Assembly (NCBI GenBank): GCA_964509545.1
Contig: CAZDXQ010000007.1
Coordinates: forward strand, 1 to 64,000
Length of the DNA: 64,000 nt
DNA from: JADJWR01 sp964509545
GTDB taxonomy: Bacteria > Pseudomonadota > Gammaproteobacteria > Burkholderiales > Burkholderiaceae_F
Direction of reading: 5' to 3'
Within the stretch, counting starts at the first letter, position 1; each line of letters begins with the position of its first letter. Made by a program: the position numbers and the translations under genes. Under the pieces are notes generated by a model that saw nothing but the letters and a program-made list of their open reading frames with translations, made no database searches and was not told where the DNA came from. Of the stretch, positions 34,810-44,359 are shown piece by piece.

Positions 34810-37050
34810 TCAGACGCCGATCAAGCCGCCGTCGTCCTTACTGATCACGATCGTCGCCGACCTGGGCCGCGCCAGGCCGCCATCGGGCCAGTGGCTCTGG
34901 TACCTGGACGGGTCGCCGATGTCGGCGCTGGACGTGCCTTCGCCGGGATGCTGGATATTGACGAACAGCGTCCTGCCGTCCGGCGTTTCCGTAATGCCGG
35001 TGATTTCGCAGCCGGGCACCCCCACCAGGAAACGCTTCAGTCGGTCGCCGAGCGGCGCACCGACGAACGTCTGCACCTGGCGGGTGATGCCGCCATCCGT
35101 GCTGGTGATGGTGCGCACGCTGCCGTCGCCGACCCGTCCGGGCAACGCCGCCAGCAGCATGTCGTTGGTGGCGTCGCTGAAGGCACCGTCGTCGGTTTCG
35201 ATCCAGCAGATGTTGGTCGCCTCCGAGAACCACAGGCCGTCGGGACTGGAGAAGTCATTGTCGTCGGTCAGCCCCGAGACATTGACATCGGCACCGCGAT
35301 CCGCTCGGGCACCGAATAGGAAGATGTCCCAGTCGAAGCGGGTCGCCGCCGGCGTGGCTTCGATCCAGCGGATGATGTGGCCGTTCGGATTGCCGCCGGC
35401 GCGCGCCGTGCTGCTCGGGCTCGACGCGACTTCGCGGTAGAAGCGCGGGTTGGCGGCGTCGACCGCGTTGATGTTGCGCGTCGTCGGCGAGTTCGAATTG
35501 TTGGTCAGCGTCATGTAGACCGCGCCGGTGATCGGGTCGACCGAGCCCCACTCGGGGCGGTCCATCTTGGTGCCGCCAACGGCGTCGGCCGCGATGCGGG
35601 TGTTGATCAACACATCGGCCTGGTCGGCGAACGGGTAGGCGACGTAGTCGCGAATGGCCGGCACGCTGATGTCGAGCAGCAGCCACTGGCCGGTTCCGTC
35701 GGCATTGAAGCGGGCCACGTACAGCTTGCCGTCGTCGAGGTACTTGTCGCCGGCCTTCAACCCGTCGTTGGCGTCCGACGGGCTCCACGGCTGATTCGAC
35801 ACGTACTTGTAGATGTATTCACTACGCGCATCGCAGCCCATGTAGAACACGAGCGGCTGGCCGGCCTCGACCTTCGCCACCCATGCGCCCTCATGCGCGA
35901 AGCGCCCCATCGCCGTGCGCTTGGTCGGCGTCGACGTCGGGTCGAACGGATCGATCTCGACGTTCCAGCCGTACGTGTTGGCTGCGTTGCGGTAGTCGTC
36001 GGCCGCGGTCTCGCCCTTCAGCGCGACGTTCCAGCGGGCGTACAGGTCGTCGCTGGGATCGTAAGTCGCCCACAGTTCGCGGCCGTTGCCGCTGACGCCG
36101 TAGCGGGCGAACGACGCCAACTGCTTCGGCGTGTAGCTCCTGCCCGGCGCGTTCTCTGCCGGCACGCGGCGGAAGTAGCCGGCCCAGTTCTCCTCGCAGG
36201 TCAGGTAGGTGCCCCAGGGCGTCACGCCATGGGCGCAGTTGTTCACCGTGCCGCGCGTGCGCTTGCCGTCCGGCGAGTACTTGGTCACCATGTACTCGGT
36301 GCCTGCTGCCGGACCGGACAGCCGCGTCTCGGTCAGCGTATGCACGCGGCGGTTGTACTTCGAGTCCTGCCTGTAGGTGACCTCGCGGCTGCTCTTGTCG
36401 CGCTCGACCTCGACGATGCTGACCCCGTGCACATAGAACTCGCGCAGCACCTCGTCGGCGGCTGTGCGCCGGCTCGCCGCGCCGCTGCCCGCGACGCTGA
36501 CGCCGTTCGGATGCAGGAACATCGGCGTGATCGCCTCGTGGTTCGTGCACAGCAGGCCGCGATCGGACTCGTTCTTCTGCCATTTGCCGTTGGGGCCGAG
36601 CCCGTAGTACTGAATGGCGTCGTGATGGTCGCCCGAGCGCAGGGCGAAGCTGGCCGCGGGATCGGTGCCGTCGTTCCTGTACGCGGCAACACCGCCGGCG
36701 ATCGGGTCGCCCAGCCGAATCAGCACCTTCGCGGTGTAGCCCGCCGCGATCGTCACTTCATCGGCGAGGCTCTTCGGCACCGCGCGGAAACCGAGCGCCT
36801 CCGGCCGCTGGTTGGGCCGGCGCGGCACGCCCGCCGCGGCGGAGGTCGACTCCATCGCCTGTGCGGTGCCATCGTCGCTTCCGCCGCACCCGGCGAGCAG
36901 CGCCGGCGTTCCGAGGAAAGACAGTGCTGCCGCGGCTCCGCCGCGCTGAAGCAGGCTGCGCCGTGCCGGGCTGGCCAGCCGCGCTTCGATGATCTCGCCG
37001 ATGTGGGTATTGGCCGAGCGGTTCGTTTCCGGTTCGTCGTGATGCGACAT
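34810..37050 (-). CDS. phoX: PhoX family alkaline phosphatase (DUF839)
   Basis: 746 residues. A twin-arginine signal (ARRSLLQRGGAAAALSFLG) with a following AGCGG targets it to the periplasm. PhoX features include GLLCTNHEAITPMF (conserved Glu and His), NNCAHGVTPWGTYLTCEENW, GRFAHEGAWV, the metal-ligand YMGCDARSEYIYKYVS, and DNDFSSPDGLWFSEATN. PhoX uses iron and calcium to release phosphate from organic phosphates and is normally phosphate-starvation induced. Its place beside the phosphonate genes supports a phosphorus-scavenging region. No Pho box was confirmed. Confidence 0.92.
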   Translation of the reverse strand: MSHHDEPETNRSANTHIGEIIEARLASPARRSLLQRGGAAAALSFLGTPALLAGCGGSDDGTAQAMESTSAAAGVPRRPNQRPEALGFRAVPKSLADEVTIAAGYTAKVLIRLGDPIAGGVAAYRNDGTDPAASFALRSGDHHDAIQYYGLGPNGKWQKNESDRGLLCTNHEAITPMFLHPNGVSVAGSGAASRRTAADEVLREFYVHGVSIVEVERDKSSREVTYRQDSKYNRRVHTLTETRLSGPAAGTEYMVTKYSPDGKRTRGTVNNCAHGVTPWGTYLTCEENWAGYFRRVPAENAPGRSYTPKQLASFARYGVSGNGRELWATYDPSDDLYARWNVALKGETAADDYRNAANTYGWNVEIDPFDPTSTPTKRTAMGRFAHEGAWVAKVEAGQPLVFYMGCDARSEYIYKYVSNQPWSPSDANDGLKAGDKYLDDGKLYVARFNADGTGQWLLLDISVPAIRDYVAYPFADQADVLINTRIAADAVGGTKMDRPEWGSVDPITGAVYMTLTNNSNSPTTRNINAVDAANPRFYREVASSPSSTARAGGNPNGHIIRWIEATPAATRFDWDIFLFGARADRGADVNVSGLTDDNDFSSPDGLWFSEATNICWIETDDGAFSDATNDMLLAALPGRVGDGSVRTITSTDGGITRQVQTFVGAPLGDRLKRFLVGVPGCEITGITETPDGRTLFVNIQHPGEGTSSADIGDPSRYQSHWPDGGLARPRSATIVISKDDGGLIGV

Positions 37051-37171
37051 GCGTGACCTCCTTGAAAGGGCCCGCAGTGTCGCCGGCGTCGATGACCGTT
37101 GCGTTTAATGACGCCCGCCGCGGCCGTCCGATCACCTGTTCGCGCAGCGCTTCACACGGCGGTCACGCAGT

Positions 37172-38011
37172 TCAGGCTGCCTTCAACGCGACGACGCCGG
37201 CGATGACCGCGAGGATGCCGCTCCAGCGCCGCGGCGTCAGCCGCTCGTGCAACAGACGCACGCCGATCAGCGTGGCGAAGAACACCGAGGTCTCGCGCAG
37301 CGAGGCAACCAGCGCCACCGGCGCCTGCGTCATCGCCCAGACCGAGATGGCGTAGGCGGCGGCCGACAGGCCGCCGCCGATCAGCGCCCGATCGCTGCGG
37401 TCGCGCAGGTGGGCGATGAACGTCGCCTTTCGCCGAGCCAGCATCCACAGCGAAAAAGGAATGCCGTCGAGCACGAACAGCCAGACGATGTAGCTCCACG
37501 CATTGCCGGACACGCGCGCGCCCCGGCCGTCGATCAGCGTGTACAGGGCAATCACCGCCGCGTTGGCCAGCGCGAAGCCGACCGCGGCGCGCGATAGCGC
37601 ATGGCCGAGCGCGCGATAGCCGAGCAGGAACACGCCGGCCGAGATCATCAGCATGCCCACCCAGGCAACCGGCGACGGCAGTTCGCCGAGCACGGCGATG
37701 CCGGCCACGGCGGTGATCAGCGGCGCGACGCCGCGCATCAGCGGATACACCAGCGACAGGTCGCCGGCGCGATACGCCGAGATCATCAGCCAGTAGTAGG
37801 CCAGGTGCACGGTGACCGAGGCGATGATGTACGGCCAAGCCGCCGCCGGCGGAACCGGAACGACGAACAGGAACGGCACGCCGATCAGCATCGCGCCGAC
37901 GATGATGCCGGCGGTGTCGTGCAGCACATCGCCGCCCCCCTTGATCATCGCGTTCCAGCTGGCGTGCAGCAACGCCGCCAGCAGCACCGCCATCGAGACG
38001 GCGAAGCTCAT
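37172..38011 (-). CDS. EamA/DMT family transporter
   Basis: 279 residues with about ten hydrophobic helices in two EamA repeats: the first ends near LGYRALGHAL, the second in TLIGVRLLHERLTPRRWSGI. Conserved EamA elements are LLHASWNAMIKGG at the start, PLMRGVAPLITAVAGI, and ASLRETSVFFATLIG. The substrate is unknown; DMT members export amino acids, sugars or small metabolites. It follows ald with a 37-base gap, so it is the tail of the phosphonate minus-strand operon and might export alanine or a related product. Confidence 0.88.
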   Translation of the reverse strand: MSFAVSMAVLLAALLHASWNAMIKGGGDVLHDTAGIIVGAMLIGVPFLFVVPVPPAAAWPYIIASVTVHLAYYWLMISAYRAGDLSLVYPLMRGVAPLITAVAGIAVLGELPSPVAWVGMLMISAGVFLLGYRALGHALSRAAVGFALANAAVIALYTLIDGRGARVSGNAWSYIVWLFVLDGIPFSLWMLARRKATFIAHLRDRSDRALIGGGLSAAAYAISVWAMTQAPVALVASLRETSVFFATLIGVRLLHERLTPRRWSGILAVIAGVVALKAA

Positions 38012-38048
38012 GACGGCCGGGCTGGGCGCCGCGCGATGCGCAGCCGGC

Positions 38049-39164
38049 TCAGGCGAGCACGGCGTCGGCGGCCGTATACGGCAGGCCGAGCGCCTGCGCC
38101 ACCTCCCGATACGTGACCTTGCCGGCGGCGATGTTCAGCCCCGCCTTCAGGTGCGGATCGCGGGCGAGCGCCGAGCGCCAGCCGCGATCGGCCAGTGCCA
38201 GCACGAACGGCAGCGTAGCGTTGTTCAGCGCGTAGGTCGAAGTGCGCGGCACCGCGCCGGGCATGTTGGCCACGCAGTAATGAACGACCCCGTCGACGAC
38301 GTAGGTCGGTTGCGCATGCGTGGTCGGGCGCGAGGTTTCGGCGCTGCCGCCCTGGTCGATCGCCACGTCGACGATCACCGATCCCTTCTTCATCCGGCCG
38401 ATCAGCTCGCGCGTGATCAGCTTCGGCGTGGCCGCGCCGGGCAGCAGCACGCCGGAGATCACCAGGTCGGCGCGCTGCACCTCGCGCTCGATGTTGTCGC
38501 GGTTGGAGAAGACCGTGATCACGCGGTGGCCGAGCATGGCGTCCATGGCGCGCAGCGCGTCGATCGACTTGTCGATCACCACCACCTGCGCCCCGCTGCC
38601 AACCGCCATCTGTGCCGCATTGCGGCCGACCACTCCGGCACCGAGGATCACGATCCGCGCCGACGGCACTCCGGCCACGCCGCCGAGCAGGATGCCCATG
38701 CCGCCGGCGGCGCGTTCCAGGCAGTGGGCGCCGGCCTGCACACTCATCCGCCCGGCCACCTCCGACATCGGCGCCAGCAGCGGCAGGCCGCCGGCCGGCG
38801 ATGTGACGGTCTCGTAGGCGATGCAGATCGCGCCGCTGGCGATCAGTTCGCGCGCCTGGTCGGCGTCCGGCGCCAGATGCAGGTAAGTGAAGAGCACCTG
38901 GCCGTCGCGCAGCATCCTGCGCTCGGCCGCCTGCGGCTCCTTGACCTTGACGATCAGGTCGGCGCCTGCGAACACTTCCGCCGCCGTGGGCACCACCGTC
39001 GCCCCGGCGCGCTGGTAGTCGGCATCGCTGGCACCGATGCCGGCGCCCGCCTGCGTCTCGACCAGCACGGCGTGGCCATGCGCGGCGACTTCGCGCACCG
39101 ACGTCGGCGTCAGGCCGACGCGGTACTCGTGGACCTTGATTTCCTTCGGAACACCGAGTTTCAC
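38049..39164 (-). CDS. ald: Alanine dehydrogenase
   Basis: 371 residues, the usual length. VPKEIKVHEYRVGLTPTSVR, the substrate Lys and Arg region IVKVKEPQAAERRML, LFTYLHLAPD, and the Rossmann motif VILGAGVVGRNAAQMAVGSG are all present, followed by the C-terminal VANMPGAVPRTSTYALNNAT. It interconverts alanine and pyruvate plus ammonia with NAD. Translation starts at GTG with GGGAG upstream. It lies 50 bases behind phnW, whose transaminase reaction turns pyruvate into alanine, so here it likely regenerates the amino acceptor and releases nitrogen. Confidence 0.95.
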   Translation of the reverse strand: MKLGVPKEIKVHEYRVGLTPTSVREVAAHGHAVLVETQAGAGIGASDADYQRAGATVVPTAAEVFAGADLIVKVKEPQAAERRMLRDGQVLFTYLHLAPDADQARELIASGAICIAYETVTSPAGGLPLLAPMSEVAGRMSVQAGAHCLERAAGGMGILLGGVAGVPSARIVILGAGVVGRNAAQMAVGSGAQVVVIDKSIDALRAMDAMLGHRVITVFSNRDNIEREVQRADLVISGVLLPGAATPKLITRELIGRMKKGSVIVDVAIDQGGSAETSRPTTHAQPTYVVDGVVHYCVANMPGAVPRTSTYALNNATLPFVLALADRGWRSALARDPHLKAGLNIAAGKVTYREVAQALGLPYTAADAVLA

Positions 39165-39214
39165 CTTTTCGTCTCCCTTCTTGCGCCGACGTCGTGATTG
39201 GCACGTCGCGCCGG

Positions 39215-40348
39215 CTAGGCGGCGCGCAGCGCCGGCGCGGCGCTGCCGATGCCCATGTCGTGCAGCGTCGACTCGATCGCCGTCACGACATTGCGCATTT
39301 CGTTGCTGTCGATGGCGCCGATGCAGCCGACGCGGAAGGTTTCGACCTGGGTCAGCTTGCCCGGGTACAGGATGTAGCCGCGCGCCCGCACCCTGGCGTA
39401 GAACGCCTTGAATTCATAGGCCGGATCGGACGGCGCGTGAAAGGTAACGATGATCGGCGCCTGCACGCCAGGCTCCAGGAAAGGCCGGAAGCCGAGCGCG
39501 CGCATGCCCTCGATCAGCGTGGCGCAGTTGGCTGCATAACGCGCCCCGCGCGCCACCTGCCCGCCTTCCTCCTTGAACTGGTCGATGGCCGCGCGCAGCG
39601 CCGCCACCACGTGCGTAGGCGGCGTGAACCGCCATTGCGTCGTGCGCTGCATGTACGTGTACTGGTCGTGCAGGTCCATCGCCAGCGAGTGCGAATTGCC
39701 GGCGCTGGCGGCGAGCGCGTCGCGGCGGACGACGACGAAACCCATGCCCGGAACGCCCTCCAGGCACTTGCCGCTGGCGGCGACCAGCGCCACGAACGGC
39801 GTGGCGCGCGCGTCGATCGGCAGCGCGCCGAATGAACTCATCGCATCGACGATCAGGCCCCGGTCGCGGCTGCGGCAGACCCGGGCGATGCCCTCGAGGT
39901 CGTTGCGCAGGCCGGCGCCGGTTTCGCAGTGCACGAGGGCGACATGGGTGATCGACGGGTCGGCGGCCAGCGCCGCATCGACGACGGCCGCCGTCGCCGG
40001 CCGGTCCTCGGCGACCGCCAGATCGACGACGGCGCGGTTCAGGACCCTGCAGATCCTGACGATACGGGCGCAGTAGGCGCCATTGTTCGGCACCAGCACC
40101 TTGCCATCACGCGGCACCAGGTTGCCGATCGCCGCCTCGACCGAGAAGGTGCCGCTGCCCTGCAGCGGCACACAGGCGTAATCGTCGCCGCCGTGGACGA
40201 TGTCGACCAGGTCGCGGCAGATGCTGCCGGTGATCTGGTTGAAGGCCGCGTCCCAGGAGCCCCAGTCGCGCAGCATCGCCTGCTTGGTTTCGAGCGACGT
40301 GGTCAGCGGACCGGGCGTCAGCAAAATGGGGTCGTTTCCGCGGATCAT
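39215..40348 (-). CDS. phnW: 2-aminoethylphosphonate-pyruvate transaminase
   Basis: 377 residues from ATG 40348, with TTGGAG upstream. The fold-type I PLP pattern is PhnW-like: DPILLTPGPLTTSLETKQAM, RDWGSWDAAFNQIT, VPLQGSGTFSVEAAIGNLVP, LIVDAMSSFGALPID, and the PLP Lys in AASGKCLEGVPGMGFVV. It converts 2-aminoethylphosphonate plus pyruvate to phosphonoacetaldehyde plus alanine in the cytoplasm. It sits between phnX and ald in the operon that starts with the phnSTU transporter. Confidence 0.94.
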   Translation of the reverse strand: MIRGNDPILLTPGPLTTSLETKQAMLRDWGSWDAAFNQITGSICRDLVDIVHGGDDYACVPLQGSGTFSVEAAIGNLVPRDGKVLVPNNGAYCARIVRICRVLNRAVVDLAVAEDRPATAAVVDAALAADPSITHVALVHCETGAGLRNDLEGIARVCRSRDRGLIVDAMSSFGALPIDARATPFVALVAASGKCLEGVPGMGFVVVRRDALAASAGNSHSLAMDLHDQYTYMQRTTQWRFTPPTHVVAALRAAIDQFKEEGGQVARGARYAANCATLIEGMRALGFRPFLEPGVQAPIIVTFHAPSDPAYEFKAFYARVRARGYILYPGKLTQVETFRVGCIGAIDSNEMRNVVTAIESTLHDMGIGSAAPALRAA

Positions 40349-40376
40349 GACTTTCTCCAAGGCATCGGGGCGTCGC

Positions 40377-41300
40377 CTAAGGGTTCTCGCCGCCGGCGAG
40401 CCGTTCATTGATGTCGGCGATCACTGCCGGAAGGCTCCGCAGGTCGTCGATCACGTAGTGGGCGCCGCTTTCCCGGATGAGCTTTTCCTTGGCCGCGCGC
40501 TCCCGCAATTCCAGTTCCGCCGCGCTCATCTGCCGCACGGCCGCCCAGCTGTCGGCGACATAGTTGCTCCACTTCGACACGCCGACGCGCCAGCACAGCG
40601 GCGCACCCTCGCCGGCGCCGGAGACGGTGTCGTCGACCTTGACCGTGCGCCGCATGGCGTTACGCAGGTTGTAGACGCCGAGGCGTTCCAGGTTCTTGAT
40701 CACCATGTACGCGGAGGGCCGAGGCATCTCGACCTCGTCGCCGGCGCAGGCCGCATCCGGGACGAAGCCCTGCTTCGCTCCGCCGGCGAGAAGGATATCG
40801 AGCATGTCCCGTGTGAATCCCGTCGTCACCCCGATTCTGATGCCCTGACGCTGCAGGTCGGCGACGACCTCGCGCACGCCGGGCAACAGTTCGTGATAAT
40901 TGCCGTTACGCAGCAGGTCGAGTTGCGTCGGCACGAAGTCGGCGAACATGGCGTCGACGTCCGCCTGTGTCGGCTCGCGGCCGAACCTGGCCACGAAGCG
41001 GCTGCGCACCGAAGCGATCTCGGTGATCGCCTTGATGTGCAGATCCTTGCGCAGCCCCATCGGCGCACGCGCCTCGGGCATCGAGATCTCCAGTCCGTAC
41101 TTCCTGAACACCTCGACGAAGACGATCGCCGGCGCGTCGACGTAGCGGTCCATCGTCGTTCCCGAGCAGTCCAGCATCACGTAGCCGATGCTGTGCTGCG
41201 TGTTCTCGGTGTCGAATTTCCGCTGCTGGGCCGCCGCGTGGCGGATGTCTTCGGGCACACGGCCGACAGCCGACAGCCGGGAAATCATCGAATCCGTCAT
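40377..41300 (-). CDS. phnX: Phosphonoacetaldehyde hydrolase (phosphonatase)
   Basis: 307 residues, longer than the 267 of the B. cereus enzyme because of an N-terminal extension of about 40. The HAD core begins MLDCSGTTMD (nucleophile Asp; the usual Trp is Cys). The cap holds the Schiff-base Lys region APMGLRKDLHIKAI, followed by GIRIGVTTGFTRDMLDI and VKVDDTVSGAGEG. It cleaves phosphonoacetaldehyde to acetaldehyde and phosphate. The extension and the altered motif I mark a divergent Burkholderiales-type PhnX. Confidence 0.85.
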   Translation of the reverse strand: MTDSMISRLSAVGRVPEDIRHAAAQQRKFDTENTQHSIGYVMLDCSGTTMDRYVDAPAIVFVEVFRKYGLEISMPEARAPMGLRKDLHIKAITEIASVRSRFVARFGREPTQADVDAMFADFVPTQLDLLRNGNYHELLPGVREVVADLQRQGIRIGVTTGFTRDMLDILLAGGAKQGFVPDAACAGDEVEMPRPSAYMVIKNLERLGVYNLRNAMRRTVKVDDTVSGAGEGAPLCWRVGVSKWSNYVADSWAAVRQMSAAELELRERAAKEKLIRESGAHYVIDDLRSLPAVIADINERLAGGENP

Positions 41301-41325
41301 TGAGCGCTCCTGTGCAGCAAGACCG

Positions 41326-43059
41326 TCAGCGGCGCGCCGTTCGGCGCCACGCCTGCGTGCGCGCGACGAGCCACCATTCGACGAAGAAGAACACCGCGGT
41401 CACAACGGCGGAGGTGGCGACGATCAGGGTCGCCATCGCCGCGGCAGCGCCGACGTTGCCGGCCTCGTCCAGGTGCAGGATCGAGATCGCCGCCAGCGTC
41501 GTACTCGGCGAATACAGGAAGACGACCGCCGAGATCGTCGTCATCGCATTGACGAAGTAGTAGCGGCTGATATCGACCACCGACGGCAGGCAGACCGGCA
41601 CGGTGACCCGCCAGAAGGTCTTGTAAAACGGCACCTTCAGCGACGCCGACACCGACTCGAATTCGTTGTCCAGCGCCTTGAGCGCCGTGACCGCGGTCAG
41701 GTGGCTGCTCGAATAGAAGTGGACGATCGTCGACAGCACCAGGATCGCCATCGTGCCGTAAAGGAAGCCGAGCGGGTTGGCTGGATTGTTGAAAAAGACG
41801 ATGTAGCCGATGCCCAGCACCATGCCCGGCACCGCCATCGGCATCATCGCCTGCATCTGCACCAGCGGCCGCAGCCAGGAAAAAGCGCGCGACTTCTCGA
41901 TGCCGGTCTTCTCCAGCCAGTAGGCGCCGGCGAAGGTGACCGCGGCGCCCGTCAGCGCGCACCACGCCGCCATCGTCACGCTGTTGCGCCAGGCGTTGTC
42001 GACGCCGGCCTCCTCGAAGCCGTAGGTGTAGTGGTTCAGGGTGAACGACAGGTTGTACGGCCAGACCTTGACGAAGGATCCGAACACGGCCATGCCCAGC
42101 ACGAGCAGCAGAACCGCCGAAACCGCCAGCACGTAGGCAAGAAGCAGCGCGTCGCGCAGCCGCTGCGGGCGCGGCGCATACGGCACGCTGCGCGCGGTCA
42201 GCAGCGCCTTCTGCCGGCGCCGCACGGCGCTGTCGATGGCGAAGGCGATGACCGCCGGCACCAGCAGCACCAGGCCGACCACCGCGCCCAACGAGAAGTT
42301 CTGCTGCCCGACCACCTGCTTGTAGATGTCAATGGCCAGCACCGAATAATTGCCGCCGATCACCTTGGGCACGCCGAATTCGGACACCGCCATGGTGAAC
42401 ACGACCAGCGCCGCCGAGATCAGGCCATAACGCGCGCCGGGCAGCGTGATGGTCATGAACTTGCGCCAGCCGGGCGTGGCCAGCGAGTCGGCGGCCTCGT
42501 ACAGCCTCGCATCGGACAGCGCCAGGCCGGCGAGCAGGATCATCACGGCGTGCGGGAACGAGGCGAAGCTCATCGCCAGCACCATGCCGGGCAGGCCGTA
42601 GATCGTCGTCAGCCCGAACCACTCGATGACGAACTTCAGCCAGCCCTGGTTGCCGAACAGGTAGATGAACGACAGCGCCGCCAGCAGCGACGGCGCCAGA
42701 ATCGGGATCATCGCGACGTTGCGCCACAGGCCCTTGAACGGAATGCAGCTGCGCTGGATGGCGTAGGCGAAGAGGAACGCCTGCGGCACCGTCAGCAGCG
42801 TCGTCAGGGCGGCGAAGCTGAGCGTATTGATCGCCGAGTTCGCGAACGCCGGCGAGGCAAAGTAGATCGCGAAATTGGCCAGCCCGACGAAGTCACCGGA
42901 ACGGTCCTCGAGGCTGCGCACGAGCAGGCTGGCCAGCGGCACGGTCAGCAAGAGCAGCAGCGCAACCGCCAGCAGGATCACGCCGCCGCGCGCGATCAGC
43001 GCCTCGGTCCAGAGCGACAGATCGCGCGGCCAGCCGCTGCGGTGCGCCACCGCGCTCAC
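41326..43059 (-). CDS. phnU: 2-aminoethylphosphonate ABC transporter permease, fused two-domain type
   Basis: 577 residues from GTG 43059, chosen because AAGGAGG precedes it closely; a longer frame to 43170 is Arg/Ala-rich and non-coding in look. Two binding-protein-dependent permease domains are joined, each with six helices and an EAA-like loop (LYEAADSLATPGWRKFMTIT; NEFESVSASLKVPFYKTFWR). This is the fused layout of the AEP transporter permease found with PhnS/PhnT. It imports 2-aminoethylphosphonate across the inner membrane. The phnX start follows 25 bases after its stop. Confidence 0.9.
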   Translation of the reverse strand: MSAVAHRSGWPRDLSLWTEALIARGGVILLAVALLLLLTVPLASLLVRSLEDRSGDFVGLANFAIYFASPAFANSAINTLSFAALTTLLTVPQAFLFAYAIQRSCIPFKGLWRNVAMIPILAPSLLAALSFIYLFGNQGWLKFVIEWFGLTTIYGLPGMVLAMSFASFPHAVMILLAGLALSDARLYEAADSLATPGWRKFMTITLPGARYGLISAALVVFTMAVSEFGVPKVIGGNYSVLAIDIYKQVVGQQNFSLGAVVGLVLLVPAVIAFAIDSAVRRRQKALLTARSVPYAPRPQRLRDALLLAYVLAVSAVLLLVLGMAVFGSFVKVWPYNLSFTLNHYTYGFEEAGVDNAWRNSVTMAAWCALTGAAVTFAGAYWLEKTGIEKSRAFSWLRPLVQMQAMMPMAVPGMVLGIGYIVFFNNPANPLGFLYGTMAILVLSTIVHFYSSSHLTAVTALKALDNEFESVSASLKVPFYKTFWRVTVPVCLPSVVDISRYYFVNAMTTISAVVFLYSPSTTLAAISILHLDEAGNVGAAAAMATLIVATSAVVTAVFFFVEWWLVARTQAWRRTARR

Positions 43060-43126
43060 GCCGCCTCCTTCGCCGCGAAGACCGCGCGCCTCTCGGCCGC
43101 GCGACGACCAGGCACGGCGTCGACGC

Positions 43127-44221
43127 TCATGCCAGCGCAAAGACGCGCACGCGCTCGCCGCGCAGCGCAAAGGGTATGCACGCGCCCTCGCGCACGTTCA
43201 GTTCGAGCGCCTGGTTCAGCGAGAAGTACACCAGCATCGACTGGCCGTCGAAACCCTCGACCTCCATGTTCGCCAGGCAATAGGTCCCGAGGAAATCGAC
43301 CGTCCGCACCGTCCCGCGCAGGTGGTTCGGCCGGCCCTCGAGCGGACCGGAATCCGCCAGCACGCGGTCCTCCGGCCGCAGATACAGGCGCACCGGCCGT
43401 CCCGGCGCGATGCCGTTGACCGCCGTGGCCAGTTCGATCTGGCCGACGCGATAGCGCCCAGCGCCGACGCAGGTGGCGTTAAGCACGTTGACCTTGCCGA
43501 TGAAATCGGCGACGAACGGCGTGGCCGGACGCTCGTAGACCTCCAGCGGCGAGCCGACCTGCTCGATCGCGCCGCTGTTCATCACGACCACGCGATCGGC
43601 CATCGACAGCGCCTCTTCCTGGTCGTGCGTGACCATGATCGTGGTCACGCCGAGGCGGCGCTGCAGTTGCCGGATCTCGCCGCGCAGGCGTTCGCGCTCC
43701 TTGGCGTCGAGCGCCGACAGCGGCTCGTCGAGCAGCAGCAGGCTGGGCGAGGTGGCCAGCGCCCGGGCGAGCGCGATGCGCTGCTGCTGGCCGCCGGAAA
43801 GCTGCGCCGGATACTTCGAACCGGAATCGGGCAGGCCGACCAGCCGCAGCAGTTCGGACACGCGCGCGTTGATCTCGGCCCGACCCTTGCGACGGTTGAC
43901 CAGCCCGTACGCGACATTGTCGAGGATGGTCAGGTTGGGGAACAGCGCGTACGACTGGAACACGATGCCGTAGTCGCGCGCCGCCGGCGGCGCCGTCGAG
44001 ACATCGCGGCCGTCTTGAATCACGCGGCCACGGGTCTGCGTCTCCAGGCCGGCGATGATTCTTAGCAGCGTCGTCTTGCCGCAGCCGGAAGGGCCGACGA
44101 AGCACACCAACTCGCCGCGCCCGATCGTGAGATCGACGGCCTGAAGCGCAACGAAGCTGCCGAAGGACTTGTGAATGCCTTCGAGCCTGAGCGCTTCGCC
44201 CGCCGGCACGTTCTGGTTCAT
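43127..44221 (-). CDS. phnT: 2-aminoethylphosphonate ABC transporter ATP-binding protein
   Basis: 364 residues. Walker A GPSGCGKTTLL, signature LSGGQQQRIALARAL, Walker B LLLLDEPLSALDAK, switch VTHDQEEAL, and a C-terminal TOBE-like domain (GRPVRLYLRPEDRVLADSGP). It is of the spermidine/ferric type ABC subfamily, as are known PhnT proteins. It powers the fused permease 67 bases downstream. Confidence 0.92.
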   Translation of the reverse strand: MNQNVPAGEALRLEGIHKSFGSFVALQAVDLTIGRGELVCFVGPSGCGKTTLLRIIAGLETQTRGRVIQDGRDVSTAPPAARDYGIVFQSYALFPNLTILDNVAYGLVNRRKGRAEINARVSELLRLVGLPDSGSKYPAQLSGGQQQRIALARALATSPSLLLLDEPLSALDAKERERLRGEIRQLQRRLGVTTIMVTHDQEEALSMADRVVVMNSGAIEQVGSPLEVYERPATPFVADFIGKVNVLNATCVGAGRYRVGQIELATAVNGIAPGRPVRLYLRPEDRVLADSGPLEGRPNHLRGTVRTVDFLGTYCLANMEVEGFDGQSMLVYFSLNQALELNVREGACIPFALRGERVRVFALA

Positions 44222-44359
44222 TGCCCCGGTCTCCGGCCCGCCCTGCCGACGAACAATGCCGGCGGCCGCGCCGCCTATGAGGTCGCCTCGTGCAGTCGAC
44301 GATCAGCCATCATGCGCGCGCAGCGCCAAGGGGCGGCAGCGGGCCGCCCCTTCGATTAT